DNA from: an uncultured Parabacteroides sp.
GTDB lineage: Bacteria; Bacteroidota; Bacteroidia; Bacteroidales; Tannerellaceae
Length of the DNA: 64,000 bases
NCBI GenBank assembly: GCA_900541965.1
Contig: UQLN01000025.1
Coordinates: 1-64,000, forward strand
Direction: 5' to 3'
The translations under genes and the position numbers were made by a program. Position 1 is the first letter of the stretch. The number at the start of each line of letters is the position of its first letter. Positions 17,989-26,645 of this stretch are shown here, piece by piece. The notes beneath the pieces were generated by a model, which saw nothing but the letters and a program-made list of their open reading frames with translations, did no database searches and had not been told where the DNA came from.

Positions 17989-19905
17989 ATGAAGAATACA
18001 TATATACGTAATTCGCTCCGCATGATCTACGGAACACTTTTACTTGTTGTTATCTATTCCTGTGCCAATATAGGAACCCCTAACGGAGGTCCTTATGATG
18101 AAAATCCTCCTAAATTTGTAAGTAGCAAACCCGTACCCAACGAGACTAATTTTAAAGGGAAAAATATTGAAATCCTTTTTGATGAATTAATCCAGCTCGA
18201 TAAGCCTTCGGAAAATGTGATTATCACTCCCCCTCAGAGGGAACTTCCGATTATCCGAACAGCCGGACGCAAAGTGGTGGTGGAATTGAAGGATACATTG
18301 CGGGACAGTACTACGTATACGCTGGACTTTACAAATTCGATTTCGGACACGCACGAAAATAATATCTTTGAGAATTTCACTTTTGCATTTTCTACTGGTA
18401 GCGTAATCGATACGCTTGAAGTGGCAGGTATTGTGCTGAATGCCGAAAACCTGGAACCAATGCCGGGCATTACAATAGGTTTGCATAGTAATCTTGAAGA
18501 TTCCGCTTTTGTGAAACTTCCGTTCGACCGTACTTCCCGTACAAATGATAAAGGACGGTTCACAATCCGTAATATCAAACCGGGAACGTATCGTATTTAT
18601 GCTCTGAATGATGTGAACCGTGATTATAAATTCGATCAACCGGGAGAAGATATTGCTTTTATCGATTCTTTAATTATACCGACCAGTGAACTGACAACCC
18701 GCCAGGACACGACCTGGAAAGACAGTCTGACGGTAGATACAATCCGAACGGTCGAATATACCCGCTATTTACCGGATAATGTGGTTTTGCGTTTGTTTAA
18801 AGAAGACTTTGCCCGTCAGTATATGACAAGACCGGAACGTCCCGATGAAAAGATATTTACTTTACGTTTTAATGGCAGGATGGATACATTGCCTGCTATT
18901 GTCCCTCTGAATTTTACTCCGGCGGACAGTAGTTGGTTCCTTGTCCAAAAAATGGATGAAGGAAAAGAACTTACTTTCTGGCTGACAGACTCGACCGTAT
19001 GGAAAAAAGATACGTTACAGTTGGAGATTACTTATCCTAAGAGCGACTCCCTGAATATTTTACGTCCCCAGACCGATACGCTCGAGTTGTTTATGCGCAA
19101 ACGTCCGGTTGCAAAGAAGAAAAAGAAGAAAGATGATGAACCGGAACCTACTGTTTTCCTGGGTATGCAGGTGAATGCTCCGGGAGCAATGGATATGACG
19201 GATACGGTGTCTGTTGTTTTCACAGAGCCGGTAGTGAATCTCAACAAAGACTTATTTAAGGTCAATCAGATGGTAGATTCTACCTGGACGGATGTGGATT
19301 TTGAGTTTTTCCAGGATTCAACGAACCTGTTGAAGTATTATATCCTGCGTCCGTGGAAGTATGCGGAGCAATATCGCCTGCAAGTTGACTCGACAGCCAT
19401 AACCAGTATTTATGGTAAATGGAACGATAAGTATTCGGGCGAGTTTAAACTGAAGACTAAGGAGGATTACGGACATCTGTATCTCAATATAGTAGGGGTT
19501 GATACGACAGCATTTGTCGAATTGTTGAATATGAGCGATGCCCCTATAAGGAAAGCAAAGGTAAAAGATGGCGGTGTGCTTTTCATGGACTTGAAACCGG
19601 ATAAGTATTATGCCCGTATTGTGATAGATACGAATAACAATGGGAAATGGGATACCGGTAATTATGAGTCGAAACTACAGCCGGAAGAGGTATTTTATTC
19701 GCCTAAGCGATATGAGGTGATGCAGAACTGGGATGTGGAAGAGACCTGGGATGTCTATGCAACCCCTGTTTACCAGCAGAAGGCGCTTGAAATCACCAAG
19801 AATAAGCCCAAGGAAATAACCAAAAAGAAGAGAAACTACAAAGATGAAGGACAACAGCAAACTAAAACTCAGAATACGACGGGATCTACCGGTTTGCCGT
19901 TCTAA
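17989..19905 (+). CDS. Ig-like domain envelope lipoprotein
   Basis: A 638-residue lipoprotein (VIYSCAN lipobox at about residue 25). Just after the signal is CANIGTPNGGPYDENPP followed by an SbsA-type Ig-like domain (FKGKNIEILFDELIQLD), then a carboxypeptidase-regulatory-like beta domain (GRFTIRNIKPGTYRIYALND) and a second Ig-like unit (VSVVFTEPVVNLN). A Lys-rich linker (KKKKKKDDEPEP near residue 375) separates the halves. Function unknown; probably an envelope-structural protein. Its end overlaps the start of the DUF3108 gene by 62 bp, implying translational coupling. Confidence 0.75.
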   Translation: MKNTYIRNSLRMIYGTLLLVVIYSCANIGTPNGGPYDENPPKFVSSKPVPNETNFKGKNIEILFDELIQLDKPSENVIITPPQRELPIIRTAGRKVVVELKDTLRDSTTYTLDFTNSISDTHENNIFENFTFAFSTGSVIDTLEVAGIVLNAENLEPMPGITIGLHSNLEDSAFVKLPFDRTSRTNDKGRFTIRNIKPGTYRIYALNDVNRDYKFDQPGEDIAFIDSLIIPTSELTTRQDTTWKDSLTVDTIRTVEYTRYLPDNVVLRLFKEDFARQYMTRPERPDEKIFTLRFNGRMDTLPAIVPLNFTPADSSWFLVQKMDEGKELTFWLTDSTVWKKDTLQLEITYPKSDSLNILRPQTDTLELFMRKRPVAKKKKKKDDEPEPTVFLGMQVNAPGAMDMTDTVSVVFTEPVVNLNKDLFKVNQMVDSTWTDVDFEFFQDSTNLLKYYILRPWKYAEQYRLQVDSTAITSIYGKWNDKYSGEFKLKTKEDYGHLYLNIVGVDTTAFVELLNMSDAPIRKAKVKDGGVLFMDLKPDKYYARIVIDTNNNGKWDTGNYESKLQPEEVFYSPKRYEVMQNWDVEETWDVYATPVYQQKALEITKNKPKEITKKKRNYKDEGQQQTKTQNTTGSTGLPF

Positions 19906-20734
19906 GTATTTGAGGATATATGGGGTATTACTTCTATTACTTTTTTCGGGAATTGTTGATGCGCAAACAATTCCTGCTAAAGAACGGTTTGGCGTGGGAG
20001 AAGAAGTCCAGTATGATTTGTATTTTAAATGGGGGCTTTTGATGCCTCGTGCCGGACTTGCCAAACTGTCCGTAGATAAGGCTACGTATAAAGAAAATCC
20101 GGTTTATCATTACCGGTTGCTTTTCAATACAGTCGGTCTGTTTGAAAAAGTCTTTCCGATGCGGGATACGATGAACTGTTACTTTTCAAAGGAGATGTTG
20201 TTGCTTAAATCCGAAAAACGTTCGGATGAAGGACATTATTATCTGGTGGACGATCTGCATTTCTCTTATAAAGAAGATAGCATTTTTGCCCATTCCCGGC
20301 GGTATAATCTGGAAGAAATAAAAATCGATACCACCTTGTACACTTCCGGAAAATATATGTTTGACATGTTGGCTGCAACCATGTATCTCCGTTCTCTGAA
20401 CTGGGATACAATAAAGAATGGAGACGAATTTCCTTTTATCGTTGCATTGGGAAGGGATTTAGTAAATATCAGTTACAGGTATACCGGGCAACAGGTTGTG
20501 GAACGGGGAAATGTGAAATATAAGACCCGTCATTTTTATATAGATATTTTTGATGAAGCTTTTACCCAAAGTAAAGCTGCAGCCGAAATATGGATTGGGG
20601 ACGATGAGAACCGTATTCCTGTCCGTATCCGTGCCAAACTGAAGCTGGGAGCGGCAGAGGTTTATTACCGGGAATCCAAAGGGCTTCGTTATCCGTTGAA
20701 CTCCCGTATTGTTGTTCCCATGCGGGAGTATTAG
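19844..20734 (+). CDS. DUF3108 family envelope protein
   Basis: A 296-residue protein with an internal hydrophobic segment at residues ~26-38 ending in VDAQ that looks like a signal peptide after a 20-residue basic leader. The mature part starts with ERFGVGEEVQYDLYFKWG and has the beta-rich pattern of DUF3108, a periplasmic family of unknown function. The start used overlaps the upstream lipoprotein gene by 62 bp; a later start would lose the signal, so the overlap is probably real. Three bases separate it from the LytTR gene, so it is probably in one operon. Confidence 0.75.
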   Translation: MKDNSKLKLRIRRDLPVCRSKYLRIYGVLLLLLFSGIVDAQTIPAKERFGVGEEVQYDLYFKWGLLMPRAGLAKLSVDKATYKENPVYHYRLLFNTVGLFEKVFPMRDTMNCYFSKEMLLLKSEKRSDEGHYYLVDDLHFSYKEDSIFAHSRRYNLEEIKIDTTLYTSGKYMFDMLAATMYLRSLNWDTIKNGDEFPFIVALGRDLVNISYRYTGQQVVERGNVKYKTRHFYIDIFDEAFTQSKAAAEIWIGDDENRIPVRIRAKLKLGAAEVYYRESKGLRYPLNSRIVVPMREY

Positions 20735-20737
20735 CAT

Positions 20738-21628
20738 ATGAAAGAGGGAAAACTATCCGGCTACTTAGGACAACCGGCTATAATAGACGACAGGCCTTGG
20801 TTTACGGTTGCTTTGTATGGAGTTCTTGTCGCTTTGATATTAGCTGTATTTGAACCTTTCCAATACAGGCTGAATACTATTCTTCAATTATGGGTGCTAC
20901 TGGCTTTTGTCTTGATTGCCGTAGGGAATGCGATAGGTATATTTATCCTTTTACCCCGCTTATTCACTAAGTACTATGCACCGGAGTCCTGGACGGTAGG
21001 GAGAAGTCTCCTCAACTATACGTTGTTTCTGCTTAGTGGTGGATTATGTACCTTTGTTTATGATTATTTTTTTCTTGTGGGGCATACTCCGGATGAATAT
21101 GGGAATGCGATGTTTTTCCGTATTTTTTTCATTGATATGGTGGCGGCTGTTACTATAGCGCTTATTCCGATGTGCTTCGGTATTTTTATGGCAAAGAACA
21201 GGGCGTTAAAACACAATCTTGAAGCTGCCGGACAATTGAATAAACTTCTCTCCGAACGTATCGGGATACAAATGACAACTACGGAAAAAATAACTTTAAG
21301 CGGAAGTGCCAGAGAAGAGGTTGCTGTAAATCCGAGAGAGGTACTGTTTCTGGAGTCGTCAGGTAATTATGTTTCTGTTTATTATCTGGAGGGAGGAACG
21401 GTAAAACATAAATTATTCCGTTCGACAATCAAACAAGTTGAAGAAGTATTGGATACTTACGGTTACTTTATCCGTTGTCACCGTGCATATATAGTAAATA
21501 CGGACAAGATTGTGAATGTGAACGGAAATGCACAAGGATACCGTCTGTCTCTTCATGGAACGGAGCTGGAAGTTCCGGTTTCCCGTACTTATATAAAAGA
21601 TTTGAATACTGTTTTAAATAAAGACTGA
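20738..21628 (+). CDS. Membrane-anchored LytTR DNA-binding regulator
   Basis: A 296-residue protein with four hydrophobic segments (residues ~25-155) and a C-terminal LytTR domain (residues ~190-290): FLESSGNYVSVYY, IKQVEEVL, FIRCHRAYIVN and EVPVSRTYIKDL. LytTR domains bind DNA direct repeats. Membrane LytTR regulators in Bacteroidetes are single-component sensors. No receiver domain is present, so the signal probably enters via the membrane part. Its target is unknown; the neighbouring CPBP gene is a candidate. Confidence 0.85.
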   Translation: MKEGKLSGYLGQPAIIDDRPWFTVALYGVLVALILAVFEPFQYRLNTILQLWVLLAFVLIAVGNAIGIFILLPRLFTKYYAPESWTVGRSLLNYTLFLLSGGLCTFVYDYFFLVGHTPDEYGNAMFFRIFFIDMVAAVTIALIPMCFGIFMAKNRALKHNLEAAGQLNKLLSERIGIQMTTTEKITLSGSAREEVAVNPREVLFLESSGNYVSVYYLEGGTVKHKLFRSTIKQVEEVLDTYGYFIRCHRAYIVNTDKIVNVNGNAQGYRLSLHGTELEVPVSRTYIKDLNTVLNKD

Positions 21629-21767
21629 TGTGTTATTTATCCCTGAAATGCGGGATAGAATGCATGGATTTGTGTTTGGTCACTAAATAGAGCCGTCTGT
21701 CCCGGTTGCTTGTAAATCCGGTAATCCCCTGTTTATTTTGACGGAGAAATTAAACAGTATTCACATT

Positions 21768-22532
21768 ATGAAAAAGTCTTTTATCTTATTAATTGCATTC
21801 GCTTTGTTTTTTGTTTGTTGGCGGAGAGGCCTGTTGATACATCTGGTAAGTGGCTGGTTGCCTGATTCCACATCCCTGTATTATCTGGTTTCTTATGGTT
21901 TATCTGGTATCTTTCCTCTGATTGCCCTCTTTATGATTCACAACAAAAGGAATATACTGTATAGTTTAGGTTTGTCAAAAAGGATGTTGACGGGGTGGGG
22001 TATGTCTTTGTGCGCTACTCTGCCTATGTTCATAGGGTTTGCTCTACTGGGTTCTTTTTATAAAGACATATCGATTGATAATTTATGCTATTCTATTTTT
22101 ATTGCCGGTTTTTTTGAAGAACTGATTTACAGGGGATTTGTTTTCGGACAACTTTTCCGTTATGCAAAATGGGGATTCATTCCGGCAGTATTGATATCGG
22201 CTTTGCCTTTCGGTTTGTTGCATATCTATCAGGGGCATGATTTACTTTCTTCTCTGGCAGCATTTGGAATAACGGCTTTAGGGGGTGTATTTTTCGCCTG
22301 GCTTTATGTGGAATGGAATTATAATTTATGGTGTAGCATAGGTATGCATACGCTGATGAATATGTCCTGGATTTTGTTTAAGGTGAGCCCTGGAGCAGCC
22401 GGAGATATTGGGTGTAACCTGATTCGGATATTGACGATTGTTGTGGCTATAATGTTGACAGTTATTTATAAAAAGAAAAATCACCTCGGATGGCAGGTTA
22501 CGAGTAAGACTTTGTGGGTAAAACAATCCTGA
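21768..22532 (+). CDS. CPBP-family intramembrane protease homologue
   Basis: A 254-residue polytopic membrane protein of the CPBP (Abi, Rce1-like) family. The core motif is FFEELIYRGF (EExxxR) at residues ~122-131, followed by a membrane-embedded His motif ALPFGLLHIYQG and GIGMHTLMN-like SIGMHTLMN. These Glu and His residues form the glutamic protease site in Rce1. The ATG at 21,768 is preferred over an upstream TTG at 21,738 because it begins directly at the first membrane segment (MKKSFILL). The 3' end overlaps the convergent histidine kinase gene by 35 bp. Possible roles: bacteriocin self-immunity or prenyl-protein processing (family knowledge only). Confidence 0.85.
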   Translation: MKKSFILLIAFALFFVCWRRGLLIHLVSGWLPDSTSLYYLVSYGLSGIFPLIALFMIHNKRNILYSLGLSKRMLTGWGMSLCATLPMFIGFALLGSFYKDISIDNLCYSIFIAGFFEELIYRGFVFGQLFRYAKWGFIPAVLISALPFGLLHIYQGHDLLSSLAAFGITALGGVFFAWLYVEWNYNLWCSIGMHTLMNMSWILFKVSPGAAGDIGCNLIRILTIVVAIMLTVIYKKKNHLGWQVTSKTLWVKQS

Positions 22533-23559
22533 AACAAGTCTCTGCATAAGGAATGGACTGGACGGACAGGTTACCCCCATGCATCTGGATAATCTGGCGC
22601 GACAGGCTGAGGCCGATTCCTGTACCGGAGGGTTTGGTAGTGAAGAAGGGAACGAATATATCTTCTTGTATTTCGGTAGGGATGCCTGGTCCGTTGTCTG
22701 TAACTTCTATTATTAATAGTTGTTTATCCTGGTTCACACGGATGTTTATTTGCTTGTTTTCCTGCCCTTCCAGTGCTTGCATAGCATTTTTCAACAGGTT
22801 TATCAAGGTTTGTGAAAGAAGTTTTTCATCTGCTGTTATTTCGATTTCAGGCTCGTATAGTTCCAATCCGAAAGAAATATGCTGTTGTTGCATATCCGGG
22901 GTATGCAATAGCTGTATATTTTGCAGCAAGCGGGTCAGCGAGAATTTTTTAGGGACGGGAGGTTGTAATCCTGACAAGCGGCGGTAAGAATCTGTGAAAT
23001 GTATCAGGCTCTGTCCCTGGTTTTTGATGGTGTCCAGTCCACGAATCGTTTTACGAACGGTTGCTTCTGTAATCTCTTTGGCTTCTTTTGAGGTATCTTT
23101 CGATTGAAAGTAGGATAGCAGAGTGCCCGAAAGAGAAACGATAGGGGCTATCGAGTTCATGATTTCATGTGTCAGGACATGCATGAGTTTATCATATGCC
23201 TCATATTCTTTCCGGTAGAGTTCGCGGTCGAACTCTTTCCGTTTGTTTTCCTTCATCAATTTATGGATACGGTTGAATGCTATATGCAGGCGGCGTTGTT
23301 CATCACTTCCCGTATCTTCAGGAAAATAAAGCATGGATTCATTGTCCTGGATGGCATCCAAGAATAATTGTATCCGCCGGTTGGATGCGTTCAGGTATGT
23401 GACCAATGCGCCGATAAGCCAGAGTGCTATTAATATGGCAATACATCCCAGGATAATCGCCCGTCCGGTTATGATTCCGGCAATACCCAGTCCGGCAACA
23501 ATAATGATAATCGCTACCTGTATGAATATCCGTATATATAACCGTGTACTGAATAGCAT
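22498..23559 (-). CDS. Sensor histidine kinase
   Basis: A 353-residue membrane histidine kinase with two N-terminal hydrophobic segments (residues ~8-55) and almost no periplasmic loop. The phosphoacceptor is in LTHEIMNSIAPI (H box), NLLKNAMQAL is the N box, and TDNGPGIP and GTGIGLSLSRQI are the ATP-binding G boxes. It follows the sigma-54 response regulator gene by 6 bp, so they form a cognate pair. The absence of a sensor loop suggests detection of an intramembrane or envelope signal. The likely target is the TolC-MacB export operon opposite. Confidence 0.93.
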   Translation of the reverse strand: MLFSTRLYIRIFIQVAIIIIVAGLGIAGIITGRAIILGCIAILIALWLIGALVTYLNASNRRIQLFLDAIQDNESMLYFPEDTGSDEQRRLHIAFNRIHKLMKENKRKEFDRELYRKEYEAYDKLMHVLTHEIMNSIAPIVSLSGTLLSYFQSKDTSKEAKEITEATVRKTIRGLDTIKNQGQSLIHFTDSYRRLSGLQPPVPKKFSLTRLLQNIQLLHTPDMQQQHISFGLELYEPEIEITADEKLLSQTLINLLKNAMQALEGQENKQINIRVNQDKQLLIIEVTDNGPGIPTEIQEDIFVPFFTTKPSGTGIGLSLSRQIIQMHGGNLSVQSIPYAETCFRIVLPTKSYS

Positions 23560-23565
23560 ATGTCC

Positions 23566-24909
23566 TTACATATTGAAGCGTTTCAACTTATTATATAAGG
23601 TTTGGCGGCTGACCCCTAATTGTTCTGCTGCGGCTGTGAGATTTCCGTCATTTTGTGTAATGGCAGCCTCGATAGCCTGCCGTTCTATCTCTTCCAGATT
23701 GGCATTTTCGTTGAATGCTGTAGTTTTACCGGGACGGATAAACAGGTCGGCAGCACGGATGGTATTCTTTTCAGAGAGGATAACCGCCTTTTCTATGGTA
23801 TGTTGCAACTCGCGGATATTTCCGGGCCAATCATAGTTTTGTAATTTCCCGGCAGCCTGCGGATGAAGTGTCAATCCCGGACGTTTGTATTGGTCCGTAT
23901 ATTTCTTCATAAAATAGTCGGTGAAAAGTAGAATGTCTTCCCGTCGTTTTCGTAAAGGCGGAATTTCGATATGTATGGTATTTATACGATAATAAAGGTC
24001 TTCCCGAAAAAGGGATTGGGTAATCATTTCCGGAAGATTGCGGTTGGTAGCTGCTATCAACCGGATATCTATGGGTATTTTCCGGTTACTGCCGAGACGG
24101 GTAATTTCGCGGTTTTGCAGGGCGGCAAGTAGTTTTGCCTGTAGAGCCAGTGGCAGGTTTCCTATTTCATCCAGAAAAAGAGTCCCTCCATTGGCAGCCT
24201 CAAATTTGCCGGGGCGGCTTTCGTAAGCGTCGGTAAAAGCTCCCCGCTCGTGTCCGAACAGTTCACTTTCAAAAAGGGATTCGCTAACGGCTCCCATGTC
24301 TACGTTTACCATCTTGTTACGGCTGCGAAGAGATAAGCGGTGAATTTCCCGTGCCAGCATCTCTTTGCCTGTTCCGTTTTCTCCGGTAATCAGTACATTG
24401 GCATCGGTTTTAGCTACTTTGGTAACGACTTTTATCAGTTTCATCATTACAGGCGAATGCCCGATAATCATTGCCGGTTCGGAAGTACGGGTATCGGTCT
24501 TCTTTTTATGTCCGGTTGTATCGGATGCTACTGCTTGTAAAGCGGCCTGTATTTTTTCCAGTAGCGTATCATTATCCCAAGGTTTCAGTACGAAATCTAC
24601 CGCTCCGCTTTTTAATGCCTTGACGGCAAGCTCCACATCCCCATAAGCAGTCAGCATAATAACCGGAAGTCCGGGAGCGATTTCCTGTATTCTCCGTAAC
24701 CAGAATAAGCCTTCATTGCCTGTATTTACTCCAGCGGAAAAGTTCATATCGAGGATAACGAGGTTTACAGCCTGTGTGTCCAGAACGGAGAGGATATGAT
24801 TGGGATTGGATGCGGTTTCCACCTGCTCAAAGATATCTTCCAAAAGAAGTTCGAGTGAGGTCAATACACTTTTATTATCATCTACTATGAGGACAGTTCC
24901 GGCTTGCAT
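23566..24909 (-). CDS. Sigma-54-dependent response regulator
   Basis: A 447-residue NtrC-type regulator: receiver domain (phosphoacceptor in LVILDMNFSAG), AAA+ domain with Walker A GENGTGKE, Walker B GGTLFLDEIGNL, and a C-terminal Fis-type helix-turn-helix (NLTAAAEQLGVSRQTLYN). The sigma-54-contact loop reads GAFTDA instead of the usual GAFTGA, a variant that would still be expected to work. The ATG at 24,909 (MQAGTVLIVDD) is preferred to 24,978 because a likely binding site at 24,962-24,976 would lie inside the longer form. It faces the operon with the sigma-54 promoter. Confidence 0.93.
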   Translation of the reverse strand: MQAGTVLIVDDNKSVLTSLELLLEDIFEQVETASNPNHILSVLDTQAVNLVILDMNFSAGVNTGNEGLFWLRRIQEIAPGLPVIMLTAYGDVELAVKALKSGAVDFVLKPWDNDTLLEKIQAALQAVASDTTGHKKKTDTRTSEPAMIIGHSPVMMKLIKVVTKVAKTDANVLITGENGTGKEMLAREIHRLSLRSRNKMVNVDMGAVSESLFESELFGHERGAFTDAYESRPGKFEAANGGTLFLDEIGNLPLALQAKLLAALQNREITRLGSNRKIPIDIRLIAATNRNLPEMITQSLFREDLYYRINTIHIEIPPLRKRREDILLFTDYFMKKYTDQYKRPGLTLHPQAAGKLQNYDWPGNIRELQHTIEKAVILSEKNTIRAADLFIRPGKTTAFNENANLEEIERQAIEAAITQNDGNLTAAAEQLGVSRQTLYNKLKRFNM

Positions 24910-24961
24910 ACAATCATTTTTTTGTAAAGGTATCGGCTTTCCTAATAGCTTGCAAGAGAGC

Positions 24962-25165
24962 GTCAAAATATTTGACACTTTACATTTATAAATTATACCC
25001 TGGGTCTTTTACCATTTTTATTAGACTTAAATCCGGTAGTTGTTTAAGCTGCTAAACAGGGGTTTCTTTATGAAAAGGGGAACTTAATATAGGAAGAGTG
25101 AAAAAAGTAATGTAGGAGAGTGTAAGTGTAAAAAAACTTGACGTTTTACCGTCAAAATATTTTAC
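24962..25165. promoter_or_regulatory. Repeated upstream activator sites for the sigma-54 regulator
   Basis: GTCAAAATATTTGAC at 24,962-24,976 and GTCAAAATATTTTAC at 25,151-25,165 share 14 of 15 positions. A related inverted copy, GTAAAAAAACTTGAC, is at 25,128-25,142. The last two are 23 bp apart and 54-90 bp upstream of the -24 element, as expected for enhancer sites. The first is next to the regulator gene and suggests autoregulation. Confidence 0.65.
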
Positions 25166-25218
25166 AGTGAAAATTGAAAACCGAAATGCCTGTGCTGATA
25201 ATCAGTCTGTTAAAAAAG

Positions 25219-25233
25219 TGGCACGCCGTTTGC
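25219..25233 (+). promoter_or_regulatory. Sigma-54 promoter of the export operon
   Basis: TGGCAC (25,219-25,224), five bases, then TTGC (25,230-25,233) is an exact match to the -24/-12 consensus. Transcription would start near 25,245, only about four bases before the ATG at 25,249, so the message may be almost leaderless. It also shows that an upstream in-frame ATG at 25,174 is not the real start. Confidence 0.8.
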
Positions 25234-25248
25234 CTTCCTATTTGCATA

Positions 25249-26601
25249 ATGGAACTAAAACAAATAACACAACAGCCTTTTAGAAAACTGCTTTTGCTTA
25301 TTTTCCTTTTTTATATGGGTGAAGCCAAAGGACAGGAACCATGGACGGTAGAAGATTGTATGCACTATGCCGTGGAGCAGAACCTGCGTCTTAAGAACAG
25401 TCGGCTGGATACTCGTATTGCCCGGGAGGATTTTACTGCCGCGGTGGGTGACTTCTTACCCTCAGTAGAAGCAGTCGGTGCTTTGGGACGCCGGATGGGG
25501 CGTTCGATAGACCCGGAAACCAATTTATATACCTCATCAGCCTTTTTGGAAAGTACGCTCGGGCTGAATATCTCCTTGCCTGTATTTTATGGATTTACCC
25601 GTGTGAATCGGTTGCAGTTCCGGAAATTGAATAAGCAAATCTATGGCTTATCGGAGAAAGTGGAAGAGAACCGGGTGGCTTTTGAGGTGATGGATGCTTT
25701 TTATACCCTAAGTTTTCAGGAGAAAATATATGAGTTGGCCATCGAACAGCGCAAGCTGAGCGAGCGGTACAAGGAACAAATGCTTGAGTTTGTAGATTTG
25801 GGCATGCGTTCTCCTTCTGATTTGCAGGAAGTGAATGCCCGCCTGCAATCCGATATATATCAGGAAACAGTAAAAGCAAACAGTACCCGGCTGTCTCTAT
25901 TGGCCCTGAAAGAATTGTTGAATATGACAGCAGATGATACGTTGGTTATTACTAATGAAGAGCAACCGGAACAAAATCCGATATTGCCGCTTTCATCCAA
26001 TGAACTTTACGCCGTTTCCGAATCCGTCTTACCGGAATTTCAGGCAATGGAATTAAAAGAAAAGGCATCCCGCAAATCCTTGGCAATCGCATCCGGTGCT
26101 TTTTCTCCTTCTATTCGTGCTGAGTTTAGCCTTAACTCCGGTTACTACGGGACGATGAAAGATGATAGCGGAGGGATTCTTCCTTTTAACAGGCAAATGG
26201 AAAATAACCTGAAGAAATATATCGGGTTAAGTGTGTCATTCCCCTTGTTTAGCGGTTTTTCACGTTGGACACAGGTACGGAAAGAACGCTTTCGTCTCCG
26301 GCAGGTACGGAATGAAAACGAGCAACAACGTTTGGCGTTGTATAAGGAAATAGATGAGGCATATATATCCCTTCAGGCAGCAGCGGATGAAAACCGGCAA
26401 GCGCTGGAACAATTGCGTGCTGCAACGATAACGCTGAAAGAGAATGAAGAAAAATGGGAAGAAGGAATGATCTCCGTATTTGAACTGATGGAGAAACGTA
26501 ATCTGTATATCAGTGCAAAAGCAGAATTGATACGTACCCGGTTACAGTATGATTTGAAACAGCGGACCGTACGGTTCTACCAGACAGGTACATTCTTGTA
26601 A
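25249..26601 (+). CDS. TolC-family outer-membrane efflux protein
   Basis: A 450-residue protein with a signal peptide (hydrophobic LLLLIFLFYM, cleavage near KGQ) and the TolC family pattern: WTVEDCMHYAVEQNLRLKNS at the mature N-terminus, two repeats of long amphipathic helices, and the LSVSFPLFSGF strand motif in the second half. It forms an outer-membrane channel for the downstream HlyD/ABC pump. First gene of a five-gene operon driven by the sigma-54 promoter. Confidence 0.9.
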   Translation: MELKQITQQPFRKLLLLIFLFYMGEAKGQEPWTVEDCMHYAVEQNLRLKNSRLDTRIAREDFTAAVGDFLPSVEAVGALGRRMGRSIDPETNLYTSSAFLESTLGLNISLPVFYGFTRVNRLQFRKLNKQIYGLSEKVEENRVAFEVMDAFYTLSFQEKIYELAIEQRKLSERYKEQMLEFVDLGMRSPSDLQEVNARLQSDIYQETVKANSTRLSLLALKELLNMTADDTLVITNEEQPEQNPILPLSSNELYAVSESVLPEFQAMELKEKASRKSLAIASGAFSPSIRAEFSLNSGYYGTMKDDSGGILPFNRQMENNLKKYIGLSVSFPLFSGFSRWTQVRKERFRLRQVRNENEQQRLALYKEIDEAYISLQAAADENRQALEQLRAATITLKENEEKWEEGMISVFELMEKRNLYISAKAELIRTRLQYDLKQRTVRFYQTGTFL

Positions 26602-26645
26602 CAACCAGAAAAATAAAACAATATATCCATATGATAAACAACAAT

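Noticed and set aside
24910..24978. Extended start of the sigma-54 regulator
   Set aside because: The extra 23 residues precede the conserved receiver start and cover a likely binding site at 24,962.
25174..25248. Extended start of the TolC gene
   Set aside because: The region contains the exact sigma-54 promoter, so the message begins downstream; MELK at 25,249 has the better signal peptide.
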